A stretch of 45,849 nt of DNA from Paracoccaceae bacterium (GCA_024636555.1 JAGXGW010000037.1:1-45849); one strand, 5' to 3'; shown: positions 17,020 through 25,651, counted from the stretch's first letter. The notes: generated from the letters alone by a model not told the origin. Translations and numbers: made by a program.

Positions 17020-17712
17020 TCAGATCTCGATGGTCTGCATCACCTGCGGCTCGATCACATCGACACCGGGCAGGGCATCGACCAGAACCTGCGCCGATTG
17101 CTCCAGCAGCGGGAAGGTGCGGTAATGGCAGGGGATGACCGTCTTGAAATCGAAGAATGTCTTGGCCGCATAGGCTGCGCGGCGCATGTCCATGGTGAAA
17201 TGCCCGCCTGCTGACAGGATGCCGATGTCAGGCTTGTGCAGATCGTGAAAGATTTTCATATCCGACATCACATCGGTATCGCCGGAGGCATAGATGGAAT
17301 GCCCCTCCGCCTCGATGATAAAGCCGCATTCGGTGCCTGCGATACGCGGCCCGTCGGGGCTGGCGAAGGTCGAGGAATGCAGCGCGTTCACCATCGTGAC
17401 CTTGATCCCGTCGAGATCGACCGTGCCGCCCTTGTTGAAACCGACCGTCTCGATCTTCTCGTGCTCGGCCCAATGGCTCATCAGGTCATACTGGCCGATG
17501 ACGGGAACGCCATGCTTGCGCGCCAGATCCAGCACATCGGCGACATGGTCGAAATGGCCGTGGGTCAGCAGGATATGGGTGGCGCCAGCGGTGGCGGCCT
17601 CGTGCTGGTCCTCGGGCAGCATCGGGTTGCCCGAGAGCCACGGGTCCAGCAGCAGCACCTTGTCTGCGATCTCGAAGCGGAAAGAGCCGTGGCCCAGCCA
17701 GATGATCTTCAT
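17020..17712 (-). CDS. UPF0173-family metal-dependent hydrolase (metallo-beta-lactamase fold)
   Basis: A protein of 230 residues, normal for UPF0173. The start MKIIWLGHGSFRFEI is typical, and the ATG at 17712 follows GGAGG with ideal spacing; an upstream in-frame extension is not needed. The metal motif HGHFDH lies at residues 51-56, further metal ligands appear in ALHSS and ASGDTDVMSD, and HYRTFPLL is near the end. The family hydrolyses an unidentified substrate. It is read towards the shared terminator. Confidence 0.93.
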   Translation of the reverse strand: MKIIWLGHGSFRFEIADKVLLLDPWLSGNPMLPEDQHEAATAGATHILLTHGHFDHVADVLDLARKHGVPVIGQYDLMSHWAEHEKIETVGFNKGGTVDLDGIKVTMVNALHSSTFASPDGPRIAGTECGFIIEAEGHSIYASGDTDVMSDMKIFHDLHKPDIGILSAGGHFTMDMRRAAYAAKTFFDFKTVIPCHYRTFPLLEQSAQVLVDALPGVDVIEPQVMQTIEI

Positions 17713-17806
17713 GTCGTTCCTCCATTCGCTGTGTTCCGAAGGCCAGCCTAGCATGGCAGGCCGGATTGACCAGAGCAGGCGGCGCGCTTGAACAGGCGTG
17801 GCGCAG

Positions 17807-17829
17807 GGATATTTGAGGCAAGAAGAAGC
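17807..17829 (+). repeat. 23-bp intergenic motif, copy B
   Basis: GGATATTTGAGG then CAAGAAGAAGC, in the divergent gap between the UPF0173 gene and the ceramidase-like gene. It ends 26 bases before the ceramidase-like ATG, in sense orientation to that gene. Confidence 0.75.
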
Positions 17830-17855
17830 AGAGGCGGCGGGATGGACCGGGGCGC

Positions 17856-18524
17856 ATGGACTGGACAGAGCAGATCAACAGTTACTGCGAGCGGCTGGAT
17901 GCCAGCTATTGGGCCGAGCCGGTCAATGCGCTGACCAATCTGGCCTTCGTGGTCGCGGCGGCGGCGCTGTGGCCGCGCGTGGCGCGGATGCAGGCAGGGC
18001 GCAGGCTGGCGCGGGCGCTGGTGATCGTGCTGGCAGTGATCGGGGTGGGCTCGTGGCTGTTTCACACCCATGCGCAGGTCTGGTCGGCTTTGGCCGATGT
18101 GATCCCGATTGCCGCGTTCGTGCTGCTCTATGTGTTTGTGGCCAACCGCCATTACTGGGGGCTGGGCCTGTGGGCGGCGCTGGGGCTGACGGCGCTGTTC
18201 GTGCCCTATGCGGCGCTGACGGTGCCGTTGTTCCAGATGGTGCCGGGTCTGGGCAGTTCGGCGGGCTATGCGCCGGTGCCGCTGCTGATCGCGGTCTATG
18301 CCGTCCTGCTGCGCCGCCGCCTGCCTCAGGTGGCGCGGGGGCTGTTCATCGGGGCGGGGATACTGGTGGTGTCGCTGACCTTCCGCACGCTGGACCAGCC
18401 TTTATGCGCGGCGATCCCGCTGGGCACGCATTTCATGTGGCATATCCTCAACGCCGTCATGCTGGGCTGGATGATCGAGGTTTACCGCAGGCATATGCTT
18501 GCGGGCGCAGCCCCTGAGCGCTAA
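17856..18524 (+). CDS. Ceramidase-like membrane hydrolase (CREST superfamily)
   Basis: A protein of 222 residues with about seven membrane helices. It carries the polar motifs of the alkaline ceramidase/PAQR (CREST) superfamily: EPVNALTNLAFV near the N-terminus, GSWLFHTHAQVWSALADVIP in the second and third helices, and GTHFMWHILNA near the end. The Ser, Asp and three His residues form the usual zinc site. The expected reaction is cleavage of an amide in a lipid such as ceramide, but the bacterial substrate is unknown. It precedes gatC by 35 bases and may be cotranscribed. Confidence 0.88.
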   Translation: MDWTEQINSYCERLDASYWAEPVNALTNLAFVVAAAALWPRVARMQAGRRLARALVIVLAVIGVGSWLFHTHAQVWSALADVIPIAAFVLLYVFVANRHYWGLGLWAALGLTALFVPYAALTVPLFQMVPGLGSSAGYAPVPLLIAVYAVLLRRRLPQVARGLFIGAGILVVSLTFRTLDQPLCAAIPLGTHFMWHILNAVMLGWMIEVYRRHMLAGAAPER

Positions 18525-18559
18525 ACGCATCACAACTGTCTGACAACCGGAGATCCGTC

Positions 18560-18847
18560 ATGTCGATCGAACCCGAAACCGCCGCCCGCGTGGCGAAACT
18601 GGCCCGCATCAAGGTGGCCCCGGAGGCGCTGCCCGCGCTGGCCGCCGAGTTCAACACCATCCTCGGCTTTATCGAGCAACTCAACGAGGTGGATGTGGAG
18701 GGGATCGAGCCGATGACGTCTGTGACGCCGATGCGTCTGAAGCGGCGCGCGGATGTGGTGAATGACGGCGACCGTCAGGCGCAGATCCTCAAGAACGCGC
18801 CGGACGCGCGCGAGGGCTTTTTCGCGGTGCCGAAGGTGGTGGAATAA
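18560..18847 (+). CDS. gatC: Asp/Glu-tRNA amidotransferase subunit C
   Basis: A protein of 95 residues. It is the small wrapping subunit of the GatCAB complex, which amidates Glu-tRNA(Gln) and Asp-tRNA(Asn). The family pattern is complete: [35 protein letters not shown] and a C-terminal [14 protein letters not shown] sits 9 bases upstream of the ATG. Its TAA overlaps the gatA ATG by one base (TAATG). gatB is not in this window. Confidence 0.96.
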   Translation: MSIEPETAARVAKLARIKVAPEALPALAAEFNTILGFIEQLNEVDVEGIEPMTSVTPMRLKRRADVVNDGDRQAQILKNAPDAREGFFAVPKVVE

Positions 18848-20328
18848 TGAGCGATCTGACCAGACTGACCCTTGCCGAGGCCCGCGACAAACTGCGTGCG
18901 CGCGATGTGAGCAGCGTCGAGCTAACCGAGGCCTGCCTGACCGAGATCAAGGGGGCGGGGGCGCTCAACGCCTTTGTGCACCACACGCCCGAGACCGCGC
19001 TGGCGCAGGCGCGCGCGGCGGATGCGCGGCTGGCGCAGGGCGATGCGCCCGCGATGTGCGGTCTGCCGATCGGCGTCAAGGATCTGTTCTGCACCAAGGG
19101 TGTGCCAAGCCAAGCGGCCAGCCGCATTCTCGAAGGCTTTTTGCCGGAATACGAATCGACCGTGACGCAGCAGTTGTTCGATGCGGGCACCGTCATGCTG
19201 GGCAAGCTGAACATGGATGAATTCGCCATGGGCTCGTCCAACGAGACCAGCGCTTACGGCAATGTCATCAACCCGTGGAAGGTGGACGGGCGCGAATTGA
19301 CGCCCGGCGGCTCCTCCGGCGGGTCTGCTGCGGCCGTCGCCGCCGATCTGTGTCTGGCCGCGACCGGCACCGATACCGGCGGGTCGATCCGCCAGCCTGC
19401 GGCTTTTACCGGCATCGTCGGGATCAAGCCGACCTACGGGCGGTGCTCGCGCTGGGGCATTGTCGCCTTCGCCTCCTCGCTGGATCAGGCGGGTCCGATG
19501 ACGAAGACAGTGCGCGACGCGGCCATCATGCTGGGCGCGATGTGCGGGCATGACCCCAAGGACAGCACCTCCGCCGATCTGGCCGTGCCGGATTTCGAGG
19601 CGATGCTGACGGGCGACATTCGCGGCAAGGTCATCGGCATCCCGCGCGAATACCGGATGGAGGGGATGCCCGCCGAGATCGAGAAGCTCTGGGCCGACGG
19701 CACGGACATGCTGAAAGCCGCAGGCGCCGAGATCCGCGAGATTTCCCTGCCGCATACGAAATACGCGCTGCCTGCCTATTATGTGATCGCGCCCGCCGAG
19801 GCCTCCTCGAACCTCGCGCGTTATGACGGGGTGCGCTACGGCCACCGGGCGAAGATCTCGCAGGGCGACGGGATCACGGAAATGTATGAAAAAACCCGTG
19901 CCGAAGGCTTCGGACATGAGGTACAACGCCGCGTGATGGTGGGAACCTATGTGCTGTCGGCAGGTTTCTACGATGCTTACTACAATCGTGCCCGCAAAGT
20001 GCGGGCCCTGATCAAACGCGACTTTGACGAGGTATTTGCCAGCGGCATAGACGCGATCCTGACGCCTGCGACCCCGTCGGCGGCTTTCGGTCTGGGCGAG
20101 ATGAAGGATGCAGATCCGGTGGAAATGTACCTGAACGACGTCTTTACCGTGACGGTCAATCTGGCGGGACTTCCCGGGATCGCCGTGCCTGCGGGCATGG
20201 ATTCCCAAGGGCTGCCACTGGGGCTGCAACTGATCGGGCGGCCTTGGGAAGAGGGCGACCTTCTGAACACCGCCTATGCGCTCGAGCAGGCGGCGGGATT
20301 TGTGGCAAAGCCTGATAAATGGTGGTAA
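18847..20328 (+). CDS. gatA: Asp/Glu-tRNA amidotransferase subunit A
   Basis: A protein of 493 residues, full length. It releases ammonia from glutamine for GatB. The amidase-signature triad is intact: Lys78 in GVKDLF, Ser156 in [11 protein letters not shown] and Ser180 in [29 protein letters not shown] and the C-terminal LPGIAVPAG and [11 protein letters not shown] segments agree with GatA rather than other amidases. It is coupled to gatC by start/stop overlap. Confidence 0.96.
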   Translation: MSDLTRLTLAEARDKLRARDVSSVELTEACLTEIKGAGALNAFVHHTPETALAQARAADARLAQGDAPAMCGLPIGVKDLFCTKGVPSQAASRILEGFLPEYESTVTQQLFDAGTVMLGKLNMDEFAMGSSNETSAYGNVINPWKVDGRELTPGGSSGGSAAAVAADLCLAATGTDTGGSIRQPAAFTGIVGIKPTYGRCSRWGIVAFASSLDQAGPMTKTVRDAAIMLGAMCGHDPKDSTSADLAVPDFEAMLTGDIRGKVIGIPREYRMEGMPAEIEKLWADGTDMLKAAGAEIREISLPHTKYALPAYYVIAPAEASSNLARYDGVRYGHRAKISQGDGITEMYEKTRAEGFGHEVQRRVMVGTYVLSAGFYDAYYNRARKVRALIKRDFDEVFASGIDAILTPATPSAAFGLGEMKDADPVEMYLNDVFTVTVNLAGLPGIAVPAGMDSQGLPLGLQLIGRPWEEGDLLNTAYALEQAAGFVAKPDKWW

Positions 20329-20382
20329 TCCACCCTCCATTCCGCGCGGCGGTTGGCTGAATTCGATGGGTTTGAGGCTGAG

Positions 20383-21132
20383 ATGATGAACGTCAAATTT
20401 GGACTAACGCTTGTGGCTGTCATGGCTTTGTCAGCTTGTGCGCCACGCGTGCCCGATAGCGGTGTGGGCTTCGATAACTATTCCGATTATCAGGCGCGGC
20501 AGGCAGAGCGCGAGCGCCAGTTGCGAGGCCAGTCGCTGTCGCCGCCCGCGACCGTTTCGAGCGCGCCTCTGGATGCGACAGGCGGGGCTTTCGGTGACGC
20601 GGATTCGCCCGAGCGTCTGGCGGCCGAGACCGCAGCGGCGCTGAATGCGGGCCGTGCGCCGTCCAGTGCGCCCCTCGGTGCTCCGACGAACTCCGCCGGC
20701 TTGCCGCCCCTGACCGGATCAGCCCCCGTCGCCGTCGACGCGTCAGGGATCAGCCGCGAGAACGATTTCGAAGAGGTCTCCGAGCTTCGCTCGATCGAGA
20801 GCGATGCGGCCCAGATTGCCCGCAACCGCGCGCAATATCAGGTGATCGCGCCCACTGATCTGCCGCGCCGCACCGGCGACAACCGCCCCAATATCGTGGA
20901 ATATGCGCTGCGGACCACCAATCCCAAAGGCGTCTCGCTCTATCGCCGCAGTTCGCTGAATTTCCAGAACCACGAACGCAACTGCGCGCAATATGCCTCG
21001 CCGGATCAGGCGCAGATGGAGTTTCTGGAGCGTGGCGGCCCGCGCCGTGACAGGCTTGCCCTCGATCCCGATGGTGACGGCTTTGCCTGCGGCTGGGATC
21101 CGCGTCCTTTCCGTGCCGCCGTCCGGAACTGA
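20383..21132 (+). CDS. Lipoprotein with Excalibur-like C-terminal motif
   Basis: A protein of 249 residues from the ATG at 20383 (ATGATG, so 20386 is equally possible). The lipobox ALSAC follows a short hydrophobic stretch. The middle is low complexity (Ser, Pro, Ala). The C-terminal 60 residues hold NCAQYASPDQAQMEFLERGG then LDPDGDGFACGWDPRP, which matches the Excalibur pattern: two Cys and an EF-hand-like D-x-D-x-DG loop, a putative calcium-binding extracellular module. The role is unknown. It lies just upstream of a cell-wall amidase gene (15 bp), which suggests an envelope role. Confidence 0.8.
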   Translation: MMNVKFGLTLVAVMALSACAPRVPDSGVGFDNYSDYQARQAERERQLRGQSLSPPATVSSAPLDATGGAFGDADSPERLAAETAAALNAGRAPSSAPLGAPTNSAGLPPLTGSAPVAVDASGISRENDFEEVSELRSIESDAAQIARNRAQYQVIAPTDLPRRTGDNRPNIVEYALRTTNPKGVSLYRRSSLNFQNHERNCAQYASPDQAQMEFLERGGPRRDRLALDPDGDGFACGWDPRPFRAAVRN

Positions 21133-21147
21133 GCCGGGGTCGGGATC

Positions 21148-21843
21148 GTGACGATCCTGACATGCCGCTCTCCCAATCATGGCCCGCGCCGCAATGGCGC
21201 GCGGCCCGATATGGTGGTTCTGCATTATACTGCCATGAAAACCGCCGCTGCGGCGCTGGACCGGTTGTGCGATCCGGAGGCCGAGGTCTCGGCGCATTAT
21301 CTGATCGGTGCGCGCGGTGACATCTGGCAACTGGTGGATGAGGAGCAGCGCGCCTGGCATGCCGGTGCCGGGCAGTGGGGAAGCGTGACGGATGTCAACT
21401 CCCGCTCCATCGGAATCGAGTTGGCCAATCGCGGCGACCACCCCTTTGCGGCGGCCCAGATGGATGCGCTGGAAACCCTGCTGGCGCAGATCATGGCACG
21501 CTGGTCCATCCCGCCCGAACGGGTAATCGGTCACTCCGACATGGCCCCTTTGCGCAAATGCGATCCCGGCCCCCGCTTTGACTGGCGGCGGCTGGCACGG
21601 CGAAGGCTGGCGATCTGGCCCGATCTGGGCCACGCCCGCAGCACCGGCGATTTCCTGACAGATGCGGCAGAGGCGGGGTTTCATCCGCCCGCAGGCTGCG
21701 ACGATCCCGAAACCGCTGTGCTGACAGCGATCCGGCTGCGCTTTCGCCCGCAGGCGCGGGGGCCGCTTGATGCCACGGACCGCGCCATCGCCGCGGATAT
21801 CGCCGCGCGCTTCCCCGTTGACCGCGCCCCCGCCAGCGCCTAA
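21148..21843 (+). CDS. N-acetylmuramoyl-L-alanine amidase (AmpD/Amidase_2 family)
   Basis: A protein of 231 residues with a GTG start at 21148. Zinc ligands are visible: His26 in VVLHYTAM, then the His in VIGHSDMAPLRKCDPG with the Asp of CDPG. SAHYLIGARGDIWQLVDEE, RAWHAG and SIGIELANRG are typical of AmpD-type enzymes that cleave the lactyl-alanine bond in anhydro-muropeptides. No signal peptide is seen, in keeping with cytoplasmic peptidoglycan recycling. Its last codons contain the rnpB promoter. Confidence 0.92.
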   Translation: MTILTCRSPNHGPRRNGARPDMVVLHYTAMKTAAAALDRLCDPEAEVSAHYLIGARGDIWQLVDEEQRAWHAGAGQWGSVTDVNSRSIGIELANRGDHPFAAAQMDALETLLAQIMARWSIPPERVIGHSDMAPLRKCDPGPRFDWRRLARRRLAIWPDLGHARSTGDFLTDAAEAGFHPPAGCDDPETAVLTAIRLRFRPQARGPLDATDRAIAADIAARFPVDRAPASA

Positions 21844-21846
21844 GTC
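21818..21846 (+). promoter_or_regulatory. Sigma-70-type promoter of rnpB inside the amidase gene
   Basis: TTGACC (21818-21823) and TAAGTC (21841-21846) are spaced by exactly 17 bp. The -10 box ends 7 bases before the first paired base of RNase P RNA, and its TAA is also the stop codon of the amidase gene. Confidence 0.65.
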
Positions 21847-21850
21847 ACGT

Positions 21851-22252
21851 GAGCGCGGAGGGCTGGATGATCGCGGATCGGGGTCTATCGATCCGAGGAA
21901 AGTCCGGACTCCACAAGGCAATGGTGCCGGGTAACGCCCGGCTGGGGAAACCCAAGGGAAAGCGCCACAGAGAACAGACCGCCATGCCTCGGCATGGTCA
22001 GGGTGAAACGGTGGGGTAAGAGCCCACCGCGGGACTGGCAACAGGACCGGCACGGCAAGCCCCACCAGGAGCAATGCCGAATAGGGACCTCGCGCGGGTT
22101 GATCGGTTCGCCGATATCACCGCAGGGCAGGCTTTGACCCAGAGGTCCGGGTTGGCAGCTAGAGGGGCCGTGGTAACACGGTTCCAAGATGAATGATCAT
22201 CCAGAGAGGGCAACCTCTTGGACAGAATCCGGCTTACAGGCCCTCCGCGCGC
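21851..22252 (+). ncRNA. rnpB: RNase P RNA, class A
   Basis: This is the catalytic RNA that matures tRNA 5' ends. The conserved core is plain: GAGGAAAGTCCGGACTCCAC (21895-21914), ACAGAGAACAGACCGCC near 21968, and the 3' signature ACAGAATCCGGCTTAC (22222-22237). Helix P1 closes the molecule exactly: GCGCGGAGGGC (21853-21863) pairs with GCCCTCCGCGC (22240-22250). The true ends should be within a few bases of these. Confidence 0.97.
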
Positions 22253-22273
22253 TTCTTCTTGCCGAAAATATCC
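22251..22273 (-). repeat. 23-bp intergenic motif, copy C
   Basis: On the minus strand it reads GGATATTTTCGG then CAAGAAGAAGC, beginning directly after the last P1 base of rnpB, so it forms the immediate 3' flank of the RNase P RNA gene. Confidence 0.75.
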
Positions 22274-22375
22274 AAATCCTGCCCGATGGGCTGGGCCTGC
22301 GGGGGCAAGTTTTTGCATGCGCGCTGCAAACTCTGCGCTATGCTGGGGCCATTCATCTGCGGGAGGAATTGCAAC

Positions 22376-23086
22376 ATGAGTTTCGTCAAGACATTGGCTA
22401 CGCTGGCTGTCGGCTTCGCGGCGGCAAGGGGCGTACAGAAGGTCAGGGATATGGGTGGCACCGCAGGCGTCAAGGATGCGCTGCGCAAGGCCGGAGAGCC
22501 CGGCGGCATGGCCGACGACATCGGCGCGATGGCGCAGAAGATGGGCCTGCCGGTCCAGCAGGACCAGTTGCGCAGCATGTTCGACCGTTTCGGCAAAGGC
22601 GCCGCCGAGATGACCACGGCGACCGAATCGGGTTTCAGCACGTTGCTGGGGTCGATGACCCAGATGGCAGGCGCCGGGGCAGCGGGTTTGGGCGGCATGA
22701 TGTCCGCCATGACGGAAGGCACTGCCTTGGGCAAGGTCTCTGAGGATAACGCCAAGCTGATGATCCGCGCCATGATCCAGTCGGCCAAGGCCGATGGCGC
22801 GATCGATCCCGACGAGCGCAAGGCGATCCTTGATCATCTGGGGGACGCCACCGACGAGGAGATCGCCTTTGTCGAGGCGGAACTGGCCGCACCCGTGGAT
22901 GTGGCAGGGCTGGCCCGCGACACCAGCGACCAGATGCGCGGGCAGGTTTATGCGGCGGCTCTGATGGCGGTGCAGGTCGATACCGAAGCCGAGCGGACGT
23001 ATCTGCGCAACCTTGCGCAGGCTCTGGGCATGGGGGACGAGGAGCGTGACGCGCTGCACGAGACGATGGGACGGCCCACGCTCTGA
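22376..23086 (+). CDS. TerB-like / DUF533-family protein
   Basis: A protein of 236 residues from the ATG at 22376, with GGGAGGAA upstream; the longer open frame overlaps rnpB and is rejected. The N-terminal half is Gly/Met/Ala-rich (MSFVKTLATLAVGFAAARGV). The C-terminal half has the helical TerB-like fold: LMIRAMIQSAKADGAIDPDE, KAILDHL, then VYAAALMAVQVDTEAERTYL and LAQALGM. TerB-type domains occur in tellurite and stress systems and have acidic metal-binding surfaces. Here it stands alone, 8 kb from the TelA/XpaC operon. The function is unknown. Confidence 0.85.
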   Translation: MSFVKTLATLAVGFAAARGVQKVRDMGGTAGVKDALRKAGEPGGMADDIGAMAQKMGLPVQQDQLRSMFDRFGKGAAEMTTATESGFSTLLGSMTQMAGAGAAGLGGMMSAMTEGTALGKVSEDNAKLMIRAMIQSAKADGAIDPDERKAILDHLGDATDEEIAFVEAELAAPVDVAGLARDTSDQMRGQVYAAALMAVQVDTEAERTYLRNLAQALGMGDEERDALHETMGRPTL

Positions 23087-23201
23087 TCCGCAATCTGAAC
23101 CGCAGCGTGAATCGTGCTGTTTCTCAGGCTCGCGCGGGCGGTTTCTGGGCCGGTTGGCAGGGGCGGGGATGAAAAACCGCGAGGTCCCCCGCCTTTGTCT
23201 G

Positions 23202-23229
23202 TTGACTCTGGTGCGCGCGCGGGTAAAAG
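23202..23229 (+). promoter_or_regulatory. Putative promoter of rpmG
   Basis: TTGACT (23202-23207) and TAAAAG (23224-23229) are 16 bp apart, placing transcription start about 50 bases before the rpmG ATG. It was found by eye. Confidence 0.45.
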
Positions 23230-23284
23230 CCGTGGTTCTAGGAATTTCACGGGCGGCAGCGTCGTCCGGCGTAGGAGAACACCA

Positions 23285-23452
23285 ATGGCGAAGCCGACGA
23301 CAATCAAGATCCGTCTGAACTCGACCGCGGGCACGGGCCATTTTTACGTGACCAAGAAGAACGCCCGCACCATGACCGAGAAGATGGTGATCAAGAAATA
23401 TGACCCCGTTGTGCGCAAGCATGTGGAGTACAAGGAAGGCAAGATCAAGTAA
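23285..23452 (+). CDS. rpmG: 50S ribosomal protein L33
   Basis: A protein of 55 residues: [20 protein letters not shown], then [14 protein letters not shown] and [17 protein letters not shown]. This is the alphaproteobacterial type of L33 without the zinc-binding Cys pairs. TAGGAG lies 8 bases upstream. It is a stand-alone gene with its own promoter candidate and a strong terminator. Confidence 0.97.
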   Translation: MAKPTTIKIRLNSTAGTGHFYVTKKNARTMTEKMVIKKYDPVVRKHVEYKEGKIK

Positions 23453-23477
23453 GCGATCTGCCTTGTCGACCCGATTG

Positions 23478-23503
23478 GGCCACGCCGCGCGCGTGGCCTT
23501 TTT
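23478..23503 (+). terminator. Intrinsic terminator after rpmG
   Basis: GGCCACGC and GCGTGGCC pair over 8 bp around a CGCGC loop, followed by TTTTT. Confidence 0.9.
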
Positions 23504-23544
23504 CGTTTCTGCCTAGTTGCAAATGCGTTGCAGGACCAAAACAG

Positions 23545-24234
23545 ATGCCGAAAGAAGGCCATTTCATCAACCGGAGTAACTGGCTGCGCGCCTCGGTGCT
23601 TGGAGCCAATGACGGGATCGTCTCGACCGCAAGCCTGCTTGTCGGTGTCGCCGCCGCAGGCATGGACCGCAGCGGCGTGTTGCTGGCAGGGCTGGCGGGA
23701 TTGACCGCAGGGGCCTTGTCGATGGCGGCGGGGGAGTATGTGTCTGTCTCCACCCAGCAGGACATCGAAAAGGCCGATCTGGACCGCGAGCGCACCGCCC
23801 TGCTGGACGATCCCGATTATGAACTGTCCGAACTGGCCGAGGGGCTGGAGGCACGGGGCGTGTCATCGGTTCTGGCGCTGGAAGTGGCGCAACAGCTGAC
23901 CGATCATGACGCGCTGGATGCCCATGCCCGCGAGGAACTGGGGATGAACGGGCTGACGGGCAATGCCAATGCGTTGCAGGCCGCTTGGGCCTCCTCGGTG
24001 AGTTTCGCCTTGGGGGCCGGCATGCCGCTGGTCGGCGCGGCACTTGCGCCTGAAGGTTATACGATCAGCACGGTCGCTTCGGTGACGCTGCTGGCGCTGG
24101 TGATCCTTGGCGGAACCGGCGCATGGATGGGCGGCGCGCCGCTGCGCCCTTCGATCCTGCGGGTTCTGTTCTGGGGCAGTGCGGCGATGCTGGGCACGGC
24201 GGCGGTGGGCCGTCTGTTCGGGGTGCATATCTGA
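23545..24234 (+). CDS. VIT1/CCC1-family iron/manganese transporter
   Basis: A protein of 229 residues. The first membrane helix carries LGANDGIVSTASLLVGVAAA, the hallmark of VIT/CCC1 transporters, followed by LTAGALSMAAGEYVSVSTQQ. A cytosolic acidic segment (about residues 75-135) and three more helices come after it (ASSVSFALGAGMPLVGAAL and onward). These proteins move Fe2+ or Mn2+ out of the cytosol; the metal cannot be told here. It is a single gene. Confidence 0.92.
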   Translation: MPKEGHFINRSNWLRASVLGANDGIVSTASLLVGVAAAGMDRSGVLLAGLAGLTAGALSMAAGEYVSVSTQQDIEKADLDRERTALLDDPDYELSELAEGLEARGVSSVLALEVAQQLTDHDALDAHAREELGMNGLTGNANALQAAWASSVSFALGAGMPLVGAALAPEGYTISTVASVTLLALVILGGTGAWMGGAPLRPSILRVLFWGSAAMLGTAAVGRLFGVHI

Positions 24235-24559
24235 TCGGTTTGTCGGGATGGCGGCTCCGATGGGATCGGGAACGGTGCCGGCAACTGCCTGCTCACGGTA
24301 CCTCGCCAGCATCAGATGCAAGCCGCGCGCTCGCCGACACGCGGGGTGGTGACCAAAGGGTCGGCGAGAAGCAGTTTATCTTTGCAACTACATCGTACCA
24401 TCATAGCTGCCGCACCATCCGCCAATCGCCGCCCCGGGGGGCGTGTCGGCGAGCGCGCGGCGGCGCTATGCGCCTTTGATCCGCGCGGGGGGACTTGCTG
24501 ATCACCCACCTATATGGATCACCCGCAACCCGTGCAGGAACGCCCCGTCCCCCAAACGA
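24235..24559. other. Non-coding stretch between the VIT gene and the Bax-inhibitor gene
   Basis: I see no credible gene. The short open frames here lack ribosome sites and recognisable protein patterns. The stretch holds the inverted-repeat element at 24322-24461. The remainder has no feature I can name. Confidence 0.6.
24322..24461. repeat. 140-bp element bounded by 21-bp perfect inverted repeats
   Basis: GCCGCGCGCTCGCCGACACGC at 24322-24342 is repeated exactly as its reverse complement at 24441-24461, with 98 bp between. The inner part holds a partial third copy (GTCGGCGAG at 24360-24368) and is less GC-rich in its centre. No open reading frame or clear target-site duplication is visible. 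A MITE-like remnant or a long-range RNA or DNA hairpin are the main readings. Confidence 0.6.
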
Positions 24560-24587
24560 AAAGGGCCGGTCACAAGACCGGCCCTTT
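24560..24587 (-). terminator. Intrinsic terminator of the Bax-inhibitor gene
   Basis: AAAGGGCCGGT and ACCGGCCCTTT pair over 11 bp around a 6-base loop. On the minus strand the stem runs into a T-rich tail (TTTTCGTTT), 25 bases after the stop codon. Confidence 0.9.
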
Positions 24588-24611
24588 CGCATTGAAGTGT
24601 TGGATTGACGC

Positions 24612-25352
24612 TTATTCGCGGTTGCCGAACAGGCTCAGCAGCATCATGAACATGTTGATGAAGTTCAGGTACAGGCTCAGTGCGCCCATGATCCCGGCTT
24701 TCGCCAGCCATTCCTGATCACCATGCGCCGCATGTGCGACATAGGTATTCTTGATGTTCTGGGTGTCGTAGGCGGTCAGACCGGCGAAGATCAGAACACC
24801 CAGCACCGAGATCGCGAACATGATTGCGGGCGAGCCGAGGAACATATTGACGATCATCGCCACGATCAGGCCGATGACGCCCATGATCAGGAACGTACCC
24901 CAGCCGGAGATGTCTTTCTTCGTGGTGTAACCATAGAGCGACAGACCCGCAAAGGCGATCGACGTGATCAGGAAGACCTGCGCGATCGACATGCCGGTGA
25001 AGGCCACGAAGATCCACGAAATCGACAGACCCATCACCGCCGCGAAGGCGTAGAAGAAGGTTTGTGCTGCCGCCGCCGAGAAGCGGTTGATCATGGCCGA
25101 GAAGCCAAAGACCATTGCCAGCGGTGCGAACATGACGATCCAGCCCAGAATGTTCGGGCTCAGCGTCACCGGATCACGGAAAATCGCCAGCAGTTGCGGG
25201 CTTGTGCCAACGGCCCAAGCCACAGCGAACGTGATCAGCATACCGATGGACATGGTCGCGTAGACCTTGTTCATGTGGGTACGAAGACCCTCGTCAATCT
25301 GGGCGGTGCGAACGCCTGCCGTCGCCGTCCGGAAAGTGTTGTACTCAGCCAT
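24612..25352 (-). CDS. Bax inhibitor-1/YccA-family membrane protein
   Basis: A protein of 246 residues with about seven membrane helices. The N-terminus AGVRTAQIDEGLRTHMNKVY precedes the first helix (ATMSIGMLITFAVAWAV). YGYTTKKDISGWGTFLIMGV and the final AYDTQNIKNTYVAHA with GALSLYLNFINMFMMLL are classic YccA/YbhL features. Homologues interact with FtsH or act as pH-sensitive calcium leak channels; its role in this organism is not known. Two palindromes lie in the leader region. It is a single gene with its own terminator. Confidence 0.95.
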   Translation of the reverse strand: MAEYNTFRTATAGVRTAQIDEGLRTHMNKVYATMSIGMLITFAVAWAVGTSPQLLAIFRDPVTLSPNILGWIVMFAPLAMVFGFSAMINRFSAAAAQTFFYAFAAVMGLSISWIFVAFTGMSIAQVFLITSIAFAGLSLYGYTTKKDISGWGTFLIMGVIGLIVAMIVNMFLGSPAIMFAISVLGVLIFAGLTAYDTQNIKNTYVAHAAHGDQEWLAKAGIMGALSLYLNFINMFMMLLSLFGNRE

Positions 25353-25376
25353 TGAAGCCTCCGATAAATGACACGC

Positions 25377-25449
25377 ACGTTCTTGATGAACGTATTGAGG
25401 TGAATATCGGGGACTCTGCCCCCGTTTTCAAGGTTTTCCGGAACGGAAA
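25377..25449 (-). promoter_or_regulatory. Two palindromes upstream of the Bax-inhibitor gene
   Basis: ACGTTC-N5-GAACGT (25377-25393) lies 24 bases upstream of the start codon, and TTTCCG-GAA-CGGAAA (25435-25449) lies 41 bases further upstream. Either could be an operator or, in RNA, a leader hairpin. The 299-bp gap up to 25651 shows nothing else except motif copy D. Confidence 0.4.
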
Positions 25450-25601
25450 CACATAATTTCGACGCGTTGTCTGCACACTGCCCGCGATGATGCGCCAAAC
25501 GTCGTCACGCCAGCTTGGTGGCCCCTTGGGGAACGGCCGATTTGCTGCGGCAGGCCTGCCGGACGCGGTGAGCGCAACCCACCGCTGCGGGGCGCGTCAT
25601 T

Positions 25602-25624
25602 GCGTATTTGCCGCAAGGTGAAGG
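25602..25624 (+). repeat. 23-bp intergenic motif, copy D
   Basis: GCGTATTTGCCG then CAAGGTGAAGG, 27 bases beyond the 3' end of the quinone oxidoreductase gene. Confidence 0.65.
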
Positions 25625-25651
25625 GGCGGGGTGTGCCCGCCTCAACCCGCG

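Noticed and set aside
22193..22375. N-terminal extension of the TerB-like gene to 22193
   Set aside because: It overlaps the 3' part of RNase P RNA and motif copy C. The ATG at 22376 has a strong ribosome site.
25377..25393. LexA box before the Bax-inhibitor gene
   Set aside because: The alphaproteobacterial LexA box is a direct GTTC-N7-GTTC, whereas this is an inverted GTTC-N5-GAAC.
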